DNA of 64,000 nt from Butyricicoccus faecihominis (GTDB taxonomy: Bacteria > Bacillota > Clostridia > Oscillospirales > Butyricicoccaceae): NCBI RefSeq assembly GCF_024462775.1, contig NZ_JANGCE010000003.1, positions 1 to 64,000 of the forward strand, written 5' to 3'. The notes beneath the pieces were generated by a model. It did no database searches and was not told the DNA's origin. It was given only the letters and a program-made list of their open reading frames with translations. Every line of letters starts with the position of its first letter. The stretch's first letter is position 1. The translations under genes and the position numbers were made by a program. Shown in pieces: positions 8,335 to 16,810 of the stretch.

Positions 8335-9756
8335 ATGGGAGGATTCTTCGGCGCGATCTCGAAGCGGGATTGCGTGCTGGATATTTTCTTCGGTGTGGAT
8401 TACCATTCCCATCTGGGCACACGCCGCGGCGGCATGCTCGTATACGGGGAGGAAAACGGCTTTCAGCGCCAGATCCACAACATTGAAAACACCCCGTTCC
8501 GCACCAAGTTTGAAAAGGATATACAGGAATTTGCCGGGTGCAGCGGCATTGGCTGCATCAGCGATACCGATCCGCAGCCGCTTCTGGTGCGTTCGCATCT
8601 GGGGCTGTACGCGCTGACCACGGTCGGCATTGTCAACAACGCGGAGGATCTGGTGACCCGCTATTTTTCCGACCATGGCCATCAGTTCATGGCCATGGGC
8701 TCGGGCAAGGTCAACCAGACCGAGCTTGTCGCGGCGCTGATCAACCAAAAGGACGATCTGGTATCCGGCATCCGGCACGCGCAGGAGATGATCGACGGGT
8801 CGATGACCCTGCTGGTGCTGACGAAGGACTGCATCCTCGCCGCGCGCGACCGTTTGGGCCGCCTGCCGGTGCTGATCGGCAAGAGCGAGGACGGCCACTG
8901 CGTTTCGTTCGAGTCCTTTGCCTACCATAAGCTTGGCTATGAGGACGCGTACGAGCTTGGCCCGCGCGAGATCGTCAAGGTCACGGCGGACGGATTTGAA
9001 ACGCTGTCCGCCGCGGGCAAGGAAATGAAAATTTGCGCCTTCCTTTGGACGTATTACGGCTACCCGAACTCGAATTACGAGGGCGTCAACGTCGAGCTGA
9101 TGCGTTACCGCAACGGCCAGATCATGGCGCGTTACGACAGGGAGCACGGCTTCGACGCCGGGCTGGATTATGTGGCGGGCGTGCCCGATTCGGGCGTGCC
9201 GCACGCGATCGGCTACGCCAACGCGGGCACCGCGCCCTTCGCGCGCCCGTTCATCAAATACACGCCCACTTGGCCGCGCTCGTTCATGCCCTCCAATCAG
9301 AAGATCCGCAATCAGGTCGCCAAGATGAAGCAGATCCCCGTGCCCGAGCTGATCGAGGGCAAAAAGCTGCTCTTCGTGGATGATTCTATCGTGCGCGGCA
9401 CCCAGCTGCGCGAGACGATCGATTTTCTGTATGCGTCGGGCGCGAAGGAAGTGCACATGCGCTCGGCCTGCCCGCCGATCATGTACGCCTGCAAGTTTCT
9501 GAACTTCTCGTCGAGCAACTCGGATATGGAGCTGCTCGCGCGGCGCACCGTGCAGGAGATCGAGGGCGACGAAGGCCAGAAGCATCTCGAAGAGTACGCC
9601 GATGCGGATACCGAGCGCGGCCAGTGCATGCTGAAAACGATCTGCGACAAGTTCGGCTTCCACTCGCTGGGCTATCAGTCGCTCGACGGCCTGCTCGAAG
9701 CGATCGGCATCGACCGTGACAAGGTATGTACATACTGCTGGAACGGTAAGGGATAA
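8335..9756 (+). CDS. PurF paralog lacking the glutaminase cysteine
   Basis: 473 residues, starting at the ATG at 8335 after AAGGAG. The whole protein aligns by eye with amidophosphoribosyltransferase. The N-terminus is MGGFFGAISKRDCVLD: there is no propeptide, and Gly stands where the N-terminal nucleophile Cys belongs. The phosphoribosyltransferase half keeps its PRPP loop (KLLFVDDSIVRGTQLRETI) and VPDSGVPHAIGYA. Cysteines in MKICAFLW, MYACKF and VCTYC may still hold an Fe-S cluster. It may be an ammonia-dependent enzyme, a regulatory subunit of the adjacent PurF, or a related phosphoribosyl transferase. Family membership is sure; function is not. Confidence 0.85.
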   Translation: MGGFFGAISKRDCVLDIFFGVDYHSHLGTRRGGMLVYGEENGFQRQIHNIENTPFRTKFEKDIQEFAGCSGIGCISDTDPQPLLVRSHLGLYALTTVGIVNNAEDLVTRYFSDHGHQFMAMGSGKVNQTELVAALINQKDDLVSGIRHAQEMIDGSMTLLVLTKDCILAARDRLGRLPVLIGKSEDGHCVSFESFAYHKLGYEDAYELGPREIVKVTADGFETLSAAGKEMKICAFLWTYYGYPNSNYEGVNVELMRYRNGQIMARYDREHGFDAGLDYVAGVPDSGVPHAIGYANAGTAPFARPFIKYTPTWPRSFMPSNQKIRNQVAKMKQIPVPELIEGKKLLFVDDSIVRGTQLRETIDFLYASGAKEVHMRSACPPIMYACKFLNFSSSNSDMELLARRTVQEIEGDEGQKHLEEYADADTERGQCMLKTICDKFGFHSLGYQSLDGLLEAIGIDRDKVCTYCWNGKG

Positions 9757-9814
9757 ACGCCGGCTGGCGTTCCGAATCCCCATCATCCTGTATTTATGAA
9801 AGTGAGAGAATAAC

Positions 9815-10855
9815 ATGAATAATGAAAGCCGTTCTGAAAGCTACAAGGCGGCGGGCGTAGACGTCGTCGCCGGCTATGAAGCCGTCAAGCTGATGAAGCC
9901 GATGGTGGAAAGCACCTTCACAAAGGGCGTTTTAGGAACGCTCGGCGGCTTCGGCGGTATGTTCCAGCCCGATTTCAAGGGCATGGCCGAGCCGATTTTG
10001 GTTTCCGGCACAGATGGCGTCGGCACCAAGCTCAAGCTGGCCTTTTTGATGGATAAGCACGATACGGTAGGTATCGACTGTGTCGCGATGTGCGTAAACG
10101 ATATTGCGTGCTGCGGCGCGCAGCCGCTCTTCTTCCTAGACTACATCGCGGTCGGCAAAAACCACCCGGACAAGATCGCGGCCATGGTTTCCGGCATCGC
10201 GGAGGGCTGCCGTCAGGCGGGCTGCGCGCTGATCGGCGGCGAGACCGCCGAAATGCCCGGCTTCTATCCGGAGGACGAGTACGATATGGCGGGCTTCTCG
10301 GTCGGCATGGTCGACCGGCAGAAGATGATCGACGGCTCGGCCCTCAAGGCGGGCGACGCGCTGATCGGCGTGGCGTCCTCGGGCGTGCACTCCAACGGGT
10401 ATTCGCTCGTGCGCAAAACGCTCGGCATCAATGAAAAGGCGGTTCGCCGTTATATTGACGAGTTCGGAAAGACCCTTGGCGAGGAGCTGCTCACGCCCAC
10501 CAAGATCTACGTGAAAACGATCCATTCGCTGATGGGCACGGTGGATGTCAAGGCCATCAGCCATATCACCGGCGGCGGCTTTTACGAGAATATCCCGCGC
10601 ATGCTGTCCGACGGCCTGTGCGCCAAGATCGAAAAAGCGGCCATGCCCGTGCCGCCCGTGTTCGAGCTGATCCAAAAGACCGGCAAGATCCCGGAGCGCG
10701 ATATGTACAATACCTTCAACATGGGCGCGGGCCTTGTGCTGGCCGTCGCGCCGGAGGACGCCGACCGCGCGGTAGCCGCCATTTCGGCGGCCGGGGAAAA
10801 GGCGTACATCATCGGCGAGTGCGTCGCCGGGGACAAGGGCGTAGAGCTCGCTTAA
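9815..10855 (+). CDS. purM: Phosphoribosylformylglycinamidine cyclo-ligase
   Basis: 346 residues, the normal length. AIR synthetase closes the imidazole ring of FGAM using ATP. Family motifs seen are [58 protein letters not shown], the HSNGYSLVR stretch, and [13 protein letters not shown]. It is 58 nt after the PurF paralog and is followed by a palindromic repeat before purN. Confidence 0.96.
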   Translation: MNNESRSESYKAAGVDVVAGYEAVKLMKPMVESTFTKGVLGTLGGFGGMFQPDFKGMAEPILVSGTDGVGTKLKLAFLMDKHDTVGIDCVAMCVNDIACCGAQPLFFLDYIAVGKNHPDKIAAMVSGIAEGCRQAGCALIGGETAEMPGFYPEDEYDMAGFSVGMVDRQKMIDGSALKAGDALIGVASSGVHSNGYSLVRKTLGINEKAVRRYIDEFGKTLGEELLTPTKIYVKTIHSLMGTVDVKAISHITGGGFYENIPRMLSDGLCAKIEKAAMPVPPVFELIQKTGKIPERDMYNTFNMGAGLVLAVAPEDADRAVAAISAAGEKAYIIGECVAGDKGVELA

Positions 10856-10896
10856 AACAATTTAGAAAAAAAGGAGCCATCCCAAGCGGGAGTTGG

Positions 10897-10947
10897 ACAA
10901 GGGGACGGTTCTTCCTGTCGGAAAGGACAGAAGAACCGTCCCCTTGT
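10897..10947. repeat. GGGGACGGTTCTTC-type inverted repeat
   Basis: The left arm ACAAGGGGACGGTTCTTCC (from 10897) pairs with GAAGAACCGTCCCCTTGT (ending 10947). Transcribed, it forms a strong stem in the purM-purN gap with no long T tract, so it may be an RNA-stability or REP-type element. Related half-sites recur at 17.4-19.9 kb and 52.9 kb. Confidence 0.8.
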
Positions 10948-10978
10948 TCAGCGGCGCTCCGGTAAGGATAAAAGATCT

Positions 10979-11599
10979 ATGATAAACATCGCAGTGCTCG
11001 TCTCCGGCGGCGGGACGAATCTTCAGGCGCTTCTGGACGCCGAAGCGCGGGGCGGGATCGAAAACGGGCGCATCACGCTCGTCGTTTCCTCGAACCCGAA
11101 GGCGTATGCGCTGGAGCGCGCTGAAAAAGCTGGCGTATCCACCGCCGTGCTGCGCCGCCGCGATTTTGCTTCGGCCGAGGACTATGGCGAGGCGCTGGAC
11201 CGGCTGCTGCAAGAGCGGCGGATCGGCCTGATCGTGCTGGCGGGCTTTATGACCGTGCTGTCGCCTTCCTTTTGCCGGCAGTATGAAAACCGTATTTTGA
11301 ATGTCCATCCGTCGCTCATCCCCTCGTTTTGCGGGGAAGGGTTTTACGGCCTGCGCGTGCACGAAGCCGCGCTCGCCAAAGGGGTGAAGGTGACCGGCGC
11401 TACCGTTCATTTCGTATCCGAAGTGGTGGATGGCGGCGCGATCGTATCCCAAAAAGCCGTTGAAGTGGAGCCGGGCGATACGCCGGAAACGTTGCAGCGG
11501 CGCGTGATGGAGCAGGCGGAATGGGTGCTGCTGCCGCAGGCGGTCTCCGATTTCTGCGCCGGGCGCCTTGGCGTAACAGACAGAGCCAAAAACGTGTAA
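10979..11599 (+). CDS. purN: Phosphoribosylglycinamide formyltransferase
   Basis: 206 residues. GAR transformylase uses 10-formyl-THF. Seen are VSGGGTNLQALLD at the N-terminus, LAGFMTVLSPSF, the catalytic-site stretch LNVHPSLIPSF, and VTGATVHFVSEVVDGG. It is 14 nt before the IMP cyclohydrolase gene. Confidence 0.95.
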   Translation: MINIAVLVSGGGTNLQALLDAEARGGIENGRITLVVSSNPKAYALERAEKAGVSTAVLRRRDFASAEDYGEALDRLLQERRIGLIVLAGFMTVLSPSFCRQYENRILNVHPSLIPSFCGEGFYGLRVHEAALAKGVKVTGATVHFVSEVVDGGAIVSQKAVEVEPGDTPETLQRRVMEQAEWVLLPQAVSDFCAGRLGVTDRAKNV

Positions 11600-11612
11600 G
11601 GAGTGTTTTTCC

Positions 11613-12326
11613 ATGAGCAAGAATGTGTTCAATATCAGCACCGAGCTGATCTCTAACGCTTATCCGGGCCGCGGCATCGTGCTTGGCCGCACGCCGGATA
11701 ATAAGAAGGACGTAATCGCTTATTTCATCATGGGCCGTTCGGAGAACAGCCGCAACCGTGTCTTTGTCGAGACCGAGGACGGCATCCGCACCGAAGCGTT
11801 CGATCCCTCCAAGATGACCGATCCTTCGCTCATCATCTACCATCCGGTCCGCGTGTGCGGCGGCAAGACCATCGTCACCAACGGCGACCAGACCGACACC
11901 ATCTGCGAGTACCTGCGCGCGGGCAAGAGCTATATCGACGCGCTGCGCACCCGCCAGTTCGAGCCCGATCCGCCGAACTACACCTCGCGTATTTCGGGCG
12001 TGGTCAACGAGGATGGCTCGTACAGCCTTTCGATTCTGAAAAACTTTACGTCCGACCGTACCTCGAACAAGCGATTTTTCTATGAGTATGACAAGCCGGT
12101 GCCCGGACTGGGCCATTTTATCCACACCTACCTGTGCGACGGCGACCCGCTGCCGCCCTTCCGCGGCGAGCCCAAGTGCATCCGCATCGAGTGGCCGATC
12201 GGGGAAATGGCCGACCTGATGTGGGATTCCATGGACGCGCAAAACAAGGTGGCCCTTTTCGTCCGCTACATCGACCTAGAAACCGGCACGTATGAAACCG
12301 TTATAAAGAACAAAAACGCGAAATAA
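11613..12326 (+). CDS. IMP cyclohydrolase, PurO-like
   Basis: 237 residues, starting at an ATG after AAGGAGTG. It resembles the stand-alone archaeal-type IMP cyclohydrolase (PurO), a fold unrelated to the N-terminal domain of bacterial PurH. Seen are YPGRGIVLGR, AYFIMGRSENSRNRVF, TNGDQTDTI and FEPDPPNYTSRISG. It closes the purine ring (FAICAR to IMP), complementing the transformylase-only protein at 12761. No conventional PurH is visible in this window. Confidence 0.85.
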   Translation: MSKNVFNISTELISNAYPGRGIVLGRTPDNKKDVIAYFIMGRSENSRNRVFVETEDGIRTEAFDPSKMTDPSLIIYHPVRVCGGKTIVTNGDQTDTICEYLRAGKSYIDALRTRQFEPDPPNYTSRISGVVNEDGSYSLSILKNFTSDRTSNKRFFYEYDKPVPGLGHFIHTYLCDGDPLPPFRGEPKCIRIEWPIGEMADLMWDSMDAQNKVALFVRYIDLETGTYETVIKNKNAK

Positions 12327-12327
12327 G

Positions 12328-12718
12328 GTAGGAATTAGGAGGTAGGAGTTGATCGGAAAAAACGGCGTGATGCATCAGAAGAGTTTATCGTTTGCTAAAA
12401 GCATCGTTAGTGCGTATCGATATTTGACAGATGAAAGAAAAGAATTTGTTTTGTCTAAACAAATATTACGCAGCGGAACAAGCATCGGAGCCAATATAGC
12501 GGAATCGCAATACGCTGTTAGCCGAAAGGATTTCTTAAACAAGCTGTATATCGCACTGAAAGAGTGTGCGGAAACTCTGTATTGGCTCGAGCTTTTAAGA
12601 GATTGCGCCTACATTACGCAAACGCAGTACAAGGAATTGCAAGAAAATTGTGAGGAACTGCGCAAAATATTATCTGCTGCCACAAAGACCCTTCGCGAAA
12701 ATAACTCCTAATTCCTAC
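12328..12718. mobile_element. Inverted-repeat-bounded insert carrying a four-helix-bundle gene
   Basis: A perfect 14-bp inverted repeat, GTAGGAATTAGGAG (12328-12341) and its complement (12705-12718), encloses the gene at 12349-12711. TAGGAGTT/CTTCCT-like iterations extend it to about 12742. The segment is more A+T rich than the purine genes on both sides. Stand-alone four-helix-bundle genes flanked by such TAGGA-type repeats are seen at variable positions in bacterial genomes; mobility here is inferred. Confidence 0.6.
12349..12711 (+). CDS. Four helix bundle protein (23S rRNA intervening-sequence type)
   Basis: 120 residues. The TTG at 12349 is used as start because AGGAGG (12337-12342) precedes it by 6 nt; an ATG at 12370 is the alternative. 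The core SKQILRSGTSIGANIAESQ and DFLNKLYIALKECAETLYWL are diagnostic of the S23/IVP four-helix-bundle family, basic coiled proteins of unknown role first found in rRNA insertions and related to Avd of diversity-generating retroelements. I see no reverse transcriptase nearby. It interrupts the pur operon between the two last-step enzymes without a visible terminator. Confidence 0.88.
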   Translation: MIGKNGVMHQKSLSFAKSIVSAYRYLTDERKEFVLSKQILRSGTSIGANIAESQYAVSRKDFLNKLYIALKECAETLYWLELLRDCAYITQTQYKELQENCEELRKILSAATKTLRENNS

Positions 12719-12760
12719 TTCCTACTTCCTAACTCCTAACTTGATGAAAGGATTGATAAA

Positions 12761-13936
12761 ATGAAGGACTTATCCTTAAAGTACGGCTGTAACCCGAACC
12801 AGAAGCCGGCGCGCATTTTTATGGGCGAGGGCGAACTGCCGATCGAGGTGCTGAACGGCCGCCCGGGTTATATCAATTTCTGCGATGCGTTCAATGCGTG
12901 GCAGCTGGTGAAGGCGCTGAAACAGGCTACCGGCCTGCCCGCGGCGGCATCCTTCAAGCATGTTTCGCCCGCGGGCGCGGCGCTCGGTACCGCGCTTTCG
13001 GATATTGAAAAGAAGATTTACTTTGTCGAGGACGATCACGAGCTTTCGCCCATCGCGTGCGCGTATGTCCGCGCGCGCGGCGCGGATCGCCTGTGCTCCT
13101 ACGGCGATTGGGCCGCGTTAAGCGACGTGTGCGACGCGGACACGGCAAACTATTTGAAGGGCGAGGTTTCGGACGGCATCATCGCCCCCGGTTACACCGA
13201 GGAAGCGCTAGAAATCCTGCGTTCCAAGCGGAAGGGCGGCTATAACGTCGTTAAGATCGATCCTAATTATGTGCCCAAGCCGATCGAACAGCGCGATATT
13301 TTCGGCGTGACCTTTGAGCAGGGCTACAACGATCTGGCGATCACGAAGGATATGCTGCAAAACATCGTGACCGAAAATAAAAACCTGCCTGAAAGCGCGC
13401 AGCTTGATATGCTGGTCGCGCTGATCACGCTCAAATACACGCAGTCCAACTCGGTCTGCTACGTCAAGAACGGACAGGCCATCGGCGTGGGCGCGGGCCA
13501 GCAGAGCCGCATCCACTGCACGCGGCTGGCGGGCAATAAGGCGGATAACTGGTTCCTGCGTCAGCATCCCAAGGTGCTCGCGCTTGACTTTGTGGACGGC
13601 ATCCGCCGCCCCGACCGCGACAACGCGATCGACGTTTACCTTTCCGACGAATACGAGGACGTGCTGGCCGACGGCGTTTGGCAGCAGACGTTCAAAACCC
13701 GCCCCGAGCCGCTCACGCTCGAAGAAAAGAAGGTCTGGTTACAGGGCAACACCGGCGTAACCGTCGGTTCGGACGCGTTCTTCCCCTTTGGCGATAATGT
13801 GGAGCGCGCGCATAAGTCCGGCGCGGCCTATATCGTGCAGCCCGGCGGCTCTATCCGGGATGACCACGTGATCGACACCTGCAATAAATACGGCATCGCC
13901 ATGGCCTTTACGGGCATGCGGTTGTTCCACCATTGA
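12761..13936 (+). CDS. purH: AICAR transformylase (PurH transformylase domain only)
   Basis: 391 residues, whereas normal PurH is ~510. The cyclohydrolase domain is absent and the protein begins directly with LSLKYGCNPNQKPARIF. SFKHVSPAGAALG holds the conserved Lys-His pair, and the end is AFTGMRLFHH as in PurH. It formylates AICAR with 10-formyl-THF; ring closure is assigned to the PurO-like protein at 11613. The start ATG follows AAAGGA. The gene symbol is used for the transformylase function only. Confidence 0.9.
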   Translation: MKDLSLKYGCNPNQKPARIFMGEGELPIEVLNGRPGYINFCDAFNAWQLVKALKQATGLPAAASFKHVSPAGAALGTALSDIEKKIYFVEDDHELSPIACAYVRARGADRLCSYGDWAALSDVCDADTANYLKGEVSDGIIAPGYTEEALEILRSKRKGGYNVVKIDPNYVPKPIEQRDIFGVTFEQGYNDLAITKDMLQNIVTENKNLPESAQLDMLVALITLKYTQSNSVCYVKNGQAIGVGAGQQSRIHCTRLAGNKADNWFLRQHPKVLALDFVDGIRRPDRDNAIDVYLSDEYEDVLADGVWQQTFKTRPEPLTLEEKKVWLQGNTGVTVGSDAFFPFGDNVERAHKSGAAYIVQPGGSIRDDHVIDTCNKYGIAMAFTGMRLFHH

Positions 13937-14514
13937 AAACCGCGGGTACAAAAGCGCGGCAAGCGGCAAGCCTGTTGCTGATTGCGCTTGCCGTGCAGCT
14001 CGGCGGTTCGCTGCTTGCCGAGATGGCGAATTTGGATACGGCGTGGCTAATCGGCATTTTGTTTTATGTGCTGAGCGGCTGGGCGGCCGTGCTGCTCGGC
14101 AGTAGGTTGTCGCTCGCGGCGGCAATTTGCGGGGCGGGCGTCTGTCTGGCGCTGCCTTTTTCGCTGCTGCCGCAGGCGGCCAGCTTGATACTGACCAATG
14201 TGATCTATATCGCGCTGTATCTGCCGGTACAGCGCGTGTTCGACCAGCGGCTAAAAATAGCCGAGGTATCGCGCGCAACGCTTACCATCGGGCGCGGCTG
14301 GTCGCTGTTTACGCTGATCGGCCGTGCGCTGTCCATCGCCGACCGGCTGCCCTATTTCGCGGGACAGGATAAGCTTTCCGCGGCGCAGGGCCATTTTACC
14401 GCGCTGTTTCAGGCCCAGCTCGCGATCGAGGTCGCCGGGCTGCTGGCCGTTGTGATTTCCTATGTGTTTATGGTGCGCTATCTATGGCGCGCTAAAAATC
14501 TGCTGACCGATTAA
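13933..14514 (+). CDS. Integral membrane protein of unknown function (pur operon, first of three)
   Basis: 193 residues. The TTG start at 13933 overlaps the stop of the preceding transformylase gene, implying translational coupling. About five hydrophobic segments alternate with short loops (LLLIALAVQLGGSLLAEM, WLIGILFYVLSGWAAVLLG, LLAVVISYVFMVRYLW). There is a basic C-terminus and no recognised catalytic motif. Two more small membrane genes follow; together they may form one membrane complex, but nothing in the sequence gives a substrate. Confidence 0.7.
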   Translation: MKTAGTKARQAASLLLIALAVQLGGSLLAEMANLDTAWLIGILFYVLSGWAAVLLGSRLSLAAAICGAGVCLALPFSLLPQAASLILTNVIYIALYLPVQRVFDQRLKIAEVSRATLTIGRGWSLFTLIGRALSIADRLPYFAGQDKLSAAQGHFTALFQAQLAIEVAGLLAVVISYVFMVRYLWRAKNLLTD

Positions 14515-14531
14515 AGAGGGGAGGTATCCGC

Positions 14532-15050
14532 TTGTTCGGGACGTATTACGCCTATTTAGCGATCGCGGGCGGCTACCTGCTGAACCTTGCGGGCGGTCAA
14601 ATCGGCCATGCGGCGGTTTATATCGTCGCCTATGGGCTGATCGCGCTCGGCGGCATTGCGCTGCGCCGGTTTTCGCCGTGGTATTTCCGCGCCGCGGGCG
14701 CGGCCCTTGCTTGCAGCGTGCTGCGCCTTTTGCAGCTCGCTTTGCCGGTGGCGGCGCTGCCGTTTTTGCTGGCTTGCGGTGTGCTGCATGTGCTGGTCTG
14801 CCTCGGTCTGGCGGGGCAGCGGAAGCGGTGCGGCCTTAGCCCCGCCTTGGAATACGTGCTGCTGGCGCTGGCGGCCGCGCAGTCGCTTGGCGGCGCGGTG
14901 CTGCTGACCGGGCTGGCGGATGGCAACATATTTGTCTTTCAAAACCTGCTGCTGGCCGCCAATGCCGGCGGCGTCATATTCCTAATCGGCATGGTTTTCG
15001 ACGTATTCCGCACCCAAAAGCTGGCGCTGAGAAGCGAGGCGGAGCAATGA
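14532..15050 (+). CDS. Integral membrane protein of unknown function (pur operon, second of three)
   Basis: 172 residues from a TTG at 14532 preceded by GGGGAGG. There are about five membrane segments (YLLNLAGGQIGHAAVYIVAY and later VLHVLVCLGLAG, VIFLIGMVFDVF), with a short basic C-terminal tail ending KLALRSEAEQ. It overlaps the next frame by 4 nt (ATGA), so expression is coupled. No family is recognised. Confidence 0.7.
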   Translation: MFGTYYAYLAIAGGYLLNLAGGQIGHAAVYIVAYGLIALGGIALRRFSPWYFRAAGAALACSVLRLLQLALPVAALPFLLACGVLHVLVCLGLAGQRKRCGLSPALEYVLLALAAAQSLGGAVLLTGLADGNIFVFQNLLLAANAGGVIFLIGMVFDVFRTQKLALRSEAEQ

Positions 15051-16810
15051 AGGAGCTTCGCCAGTTGTTTCTGCCGTGCGCGCTGGGTATCGCCATGCTG
15101 ATCGTCGCGCTGTGGGCGGGTTCGTTTGCTTGGCTCGCGCAGTTGCTGGGCTTTATGGGGGTGGCCAACGGCGCGCAGCTTTTGGCCGAATACCGGCCGA
15201 AGCTCCAGCGTACGGTGCGTTTCGCGGTCGGCGCGGTCGCGGCTGCCGTTTTGCTAAAGCTGCTTGGGATGGTGCCCGCCGCAAGCGCCTATCGGGGCTG
15301 GGAGACGCCGATCGTCCTAATGATGGACGCGGTGGTGCTCACTTGCCTGTGCGCGCAGTTGGCGGCGCTTCTCGGCGGCGGCTGGCGGTTTACTTGCTGG
15401 GTCGGCGCGCTGCCCGGCGCGGTGGGCGTTTTGGCCGCGCTTGTGCAGTGGCATGGCTACAAGCTCGCTTGTGAACCGGCCGTGTCCGTGCTGCTGCTCG
15501 CGGCGCTTATTTGGATTCTCGCGGCATACCGCCGCTTTCATCAACAAGGAGGACTGAAAATGAAGGTTCTGGTCATCGGCGGCGGCGGGCGGGAGCACGC
15601 CATCGTTCATACCTTAAAGAAAAGCCCGAAGGTGGATCATATTTGGTGCGCGCCGGGTAACGGCGGCATTGCGGAAGAGGCGGAATGCGTCGACCTGAAG
15701 GCTACCGATATCGACGGCGTGGTCGCCTTTGCCAAAGCAAACCAGCCCGATCTTGTCATGGTCGCGCCGGACGATCCGCTTGCCCTCGGCATGGTGGACG
15801 CGCTGGAAGCCGCCGGATTCCGCGCTTTTGGCCCGCGTAAAAACGCGGCCGTGATCGAAGGCTCCAAGTCCTTTGCCAAGGAGCTGATGGAGAAATACAA
15901 CATCCCCACGGCGGGCTATGCTGTGTTTGAAAATTCGGCGGAGGCGATCGAATACATCCGCAAAAACGGCGCGCCGATCGTCATCAAGGCGGACGGCCTT
16001 GCGCTTGGCAAGGGCGTTACCGTTGCCATGACGGAGGAAGAAGCGATCGAAGCCGTGAAGGACGCGATCGACGGCGGCAGCTTTGGCGCGGCTGGCGCGC
16101 GCGTTGTGATCGAGGAATTTCTCACCGGGCCGGAGGTTTCGGTTCTGGCGTTTGTCGATGGCAAAACGCTCAAAACCATGCCCTCCGCGCAGGATCACAA
16201 GCGCGCTTATGACCACGACGAAGGGCCGAACACCGGCGGCATGGGCGCATTTTCGCCCTCCCGCTTCTATACGGACGAAATCGCGGCCACCTGCATGGAA
16301 ACGATTTTTAAGCCCACCGTCGCCGCCATGGCGCAGGAGGGCCGCCCGTTCAAGGGCGTGCTGTACTTCGGACTGATGCTCACGCCGAAGGGCCCCAAGG
16401 TGATCGAGTACAACGCCCGCTTCGGCGATCCCGAAACGCAGGCCGTGCTCTCGCGCTTGGACAGCGACCTTTATGATATTTTTAACGCCGTGATCGATGA
16501 AAAGCTGGATCAGATCGACATCAAGTGGGCGGATAACGCCGCGTGCTGCGTCTGCATGGCTTCCGGCGGCTATCCGGGCGCTTATGAAAAGGGCAAGGAA
16601 ATCGCCGGTCTGGATCAGGTAACGGATGCCATCGTGTTCCATGCGGGCACGGCGGTGAAGGACGGTAAGCTTGTTACCGCCGGCGGCCGCGTTCTGGGCG
16701 TAACCGCGGTAGCGGATACGCTGGACGAAGCCATCCGCAAGGCCTATGCGGATGTTGAAAAGATCCATTTTGATCAGGCACATTACCGCACGGATATTGG
16801 AGTGAAATAA
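15047..16810 (+). CDS. purD: Membrane domain continuous in frame with phosphoribosylamine-glycine ligase PurD
   Basis: 587 codons without a stop. Residues 1-~168 form a third membrane protein with ~5 hydrophobic segments (ALGIAMLIVALWAGSFAWLA). From codon 172 (ATG at 15560) the sequence is a complete PurD of 416 residues: MKVLVIGGGGREHAIVHTL, ADGLALGKGVTVA, HKRAYDHDEGPNTGGMGAFS, IEYNARFGDPETQ. PurD makes GAR from phosphoribosylamine and glycine. An excellent AAGGAGGA site precedes the internal ATG, so free PurD is surely made. The membrane part either adds an N-terminal extension to some PurD or has lost its own stop by an indel; a TGA in another frame lies just before the PurD ATG. Confidence 0.85.
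   Translation: MKELRQLFLPCALGIAMLIVALWAGSFAWLAQLLGFMGVANGAQLLAEYRPKLQRTVRFAVGAVAAAVLLKLLGMVPAASAYRGWETPIVLMMDAVVLTCLCAQLAALLGGGWRFTCWVGALPGAVGVLAALVQWHGYKLACEPAVSVLLLAALIWILAAYRRFHQQGGLKMKVLVIGGGGREHAIVHTLKKSPKVDHIWCAPGNGGIAEEAECVDLKATDIDGVVAFAKANQPDLVMVAPDDPLALGMVDALEAAGFRAFGPRKNAAVIEGSKSFAKELMEKYNIPTAGYAVFENSAEAIEYIRKNGAPIVIKADGLALGKGVTVAMTEEEAIEAVKDAIDGGSFGAAGARVVIEEFLTGPEVSVLAFVDGKTLKTMPSAQDHKRAYDHDEGPNTGGMGAFSPSRFYTDEIAATCMETIFKPTVAAMAQEGRPFKGVLYFGLMLTPKGPKVIEYNARFGDPETQAVLSRLDSDLYDIFNAVIDEKLDQIDIKWADNAACCVCMASGGYPGAYEKGKEIAGLDQVTDAIVFHAGTAVKDGKLVTAGGRVLGVTAVADTLDEAIRKAYADVEKIHFDQAHYRTDIGVK
15546..15562 (+). promoter_or_regulatory. Internal ribosome site and start of free PurD
   Basis: AAGGAGGA (15546-15553), 6 nt, then ATG at 15560-15562. 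It is one of the best Shine-Dalgarno matches in the operon and lies inside the open frame, marking the true start of the PurD enzyme. Confidence 0.8.

Noticed and set aside
6868-9816. 982-codon open frame on the minus strand across the purF genes
   Set aside because: It is antisense to three well-defined pur genes; it arises from GC-rich codon bias and has low-complexity His/Arg/Ala/Val composition with no domain.
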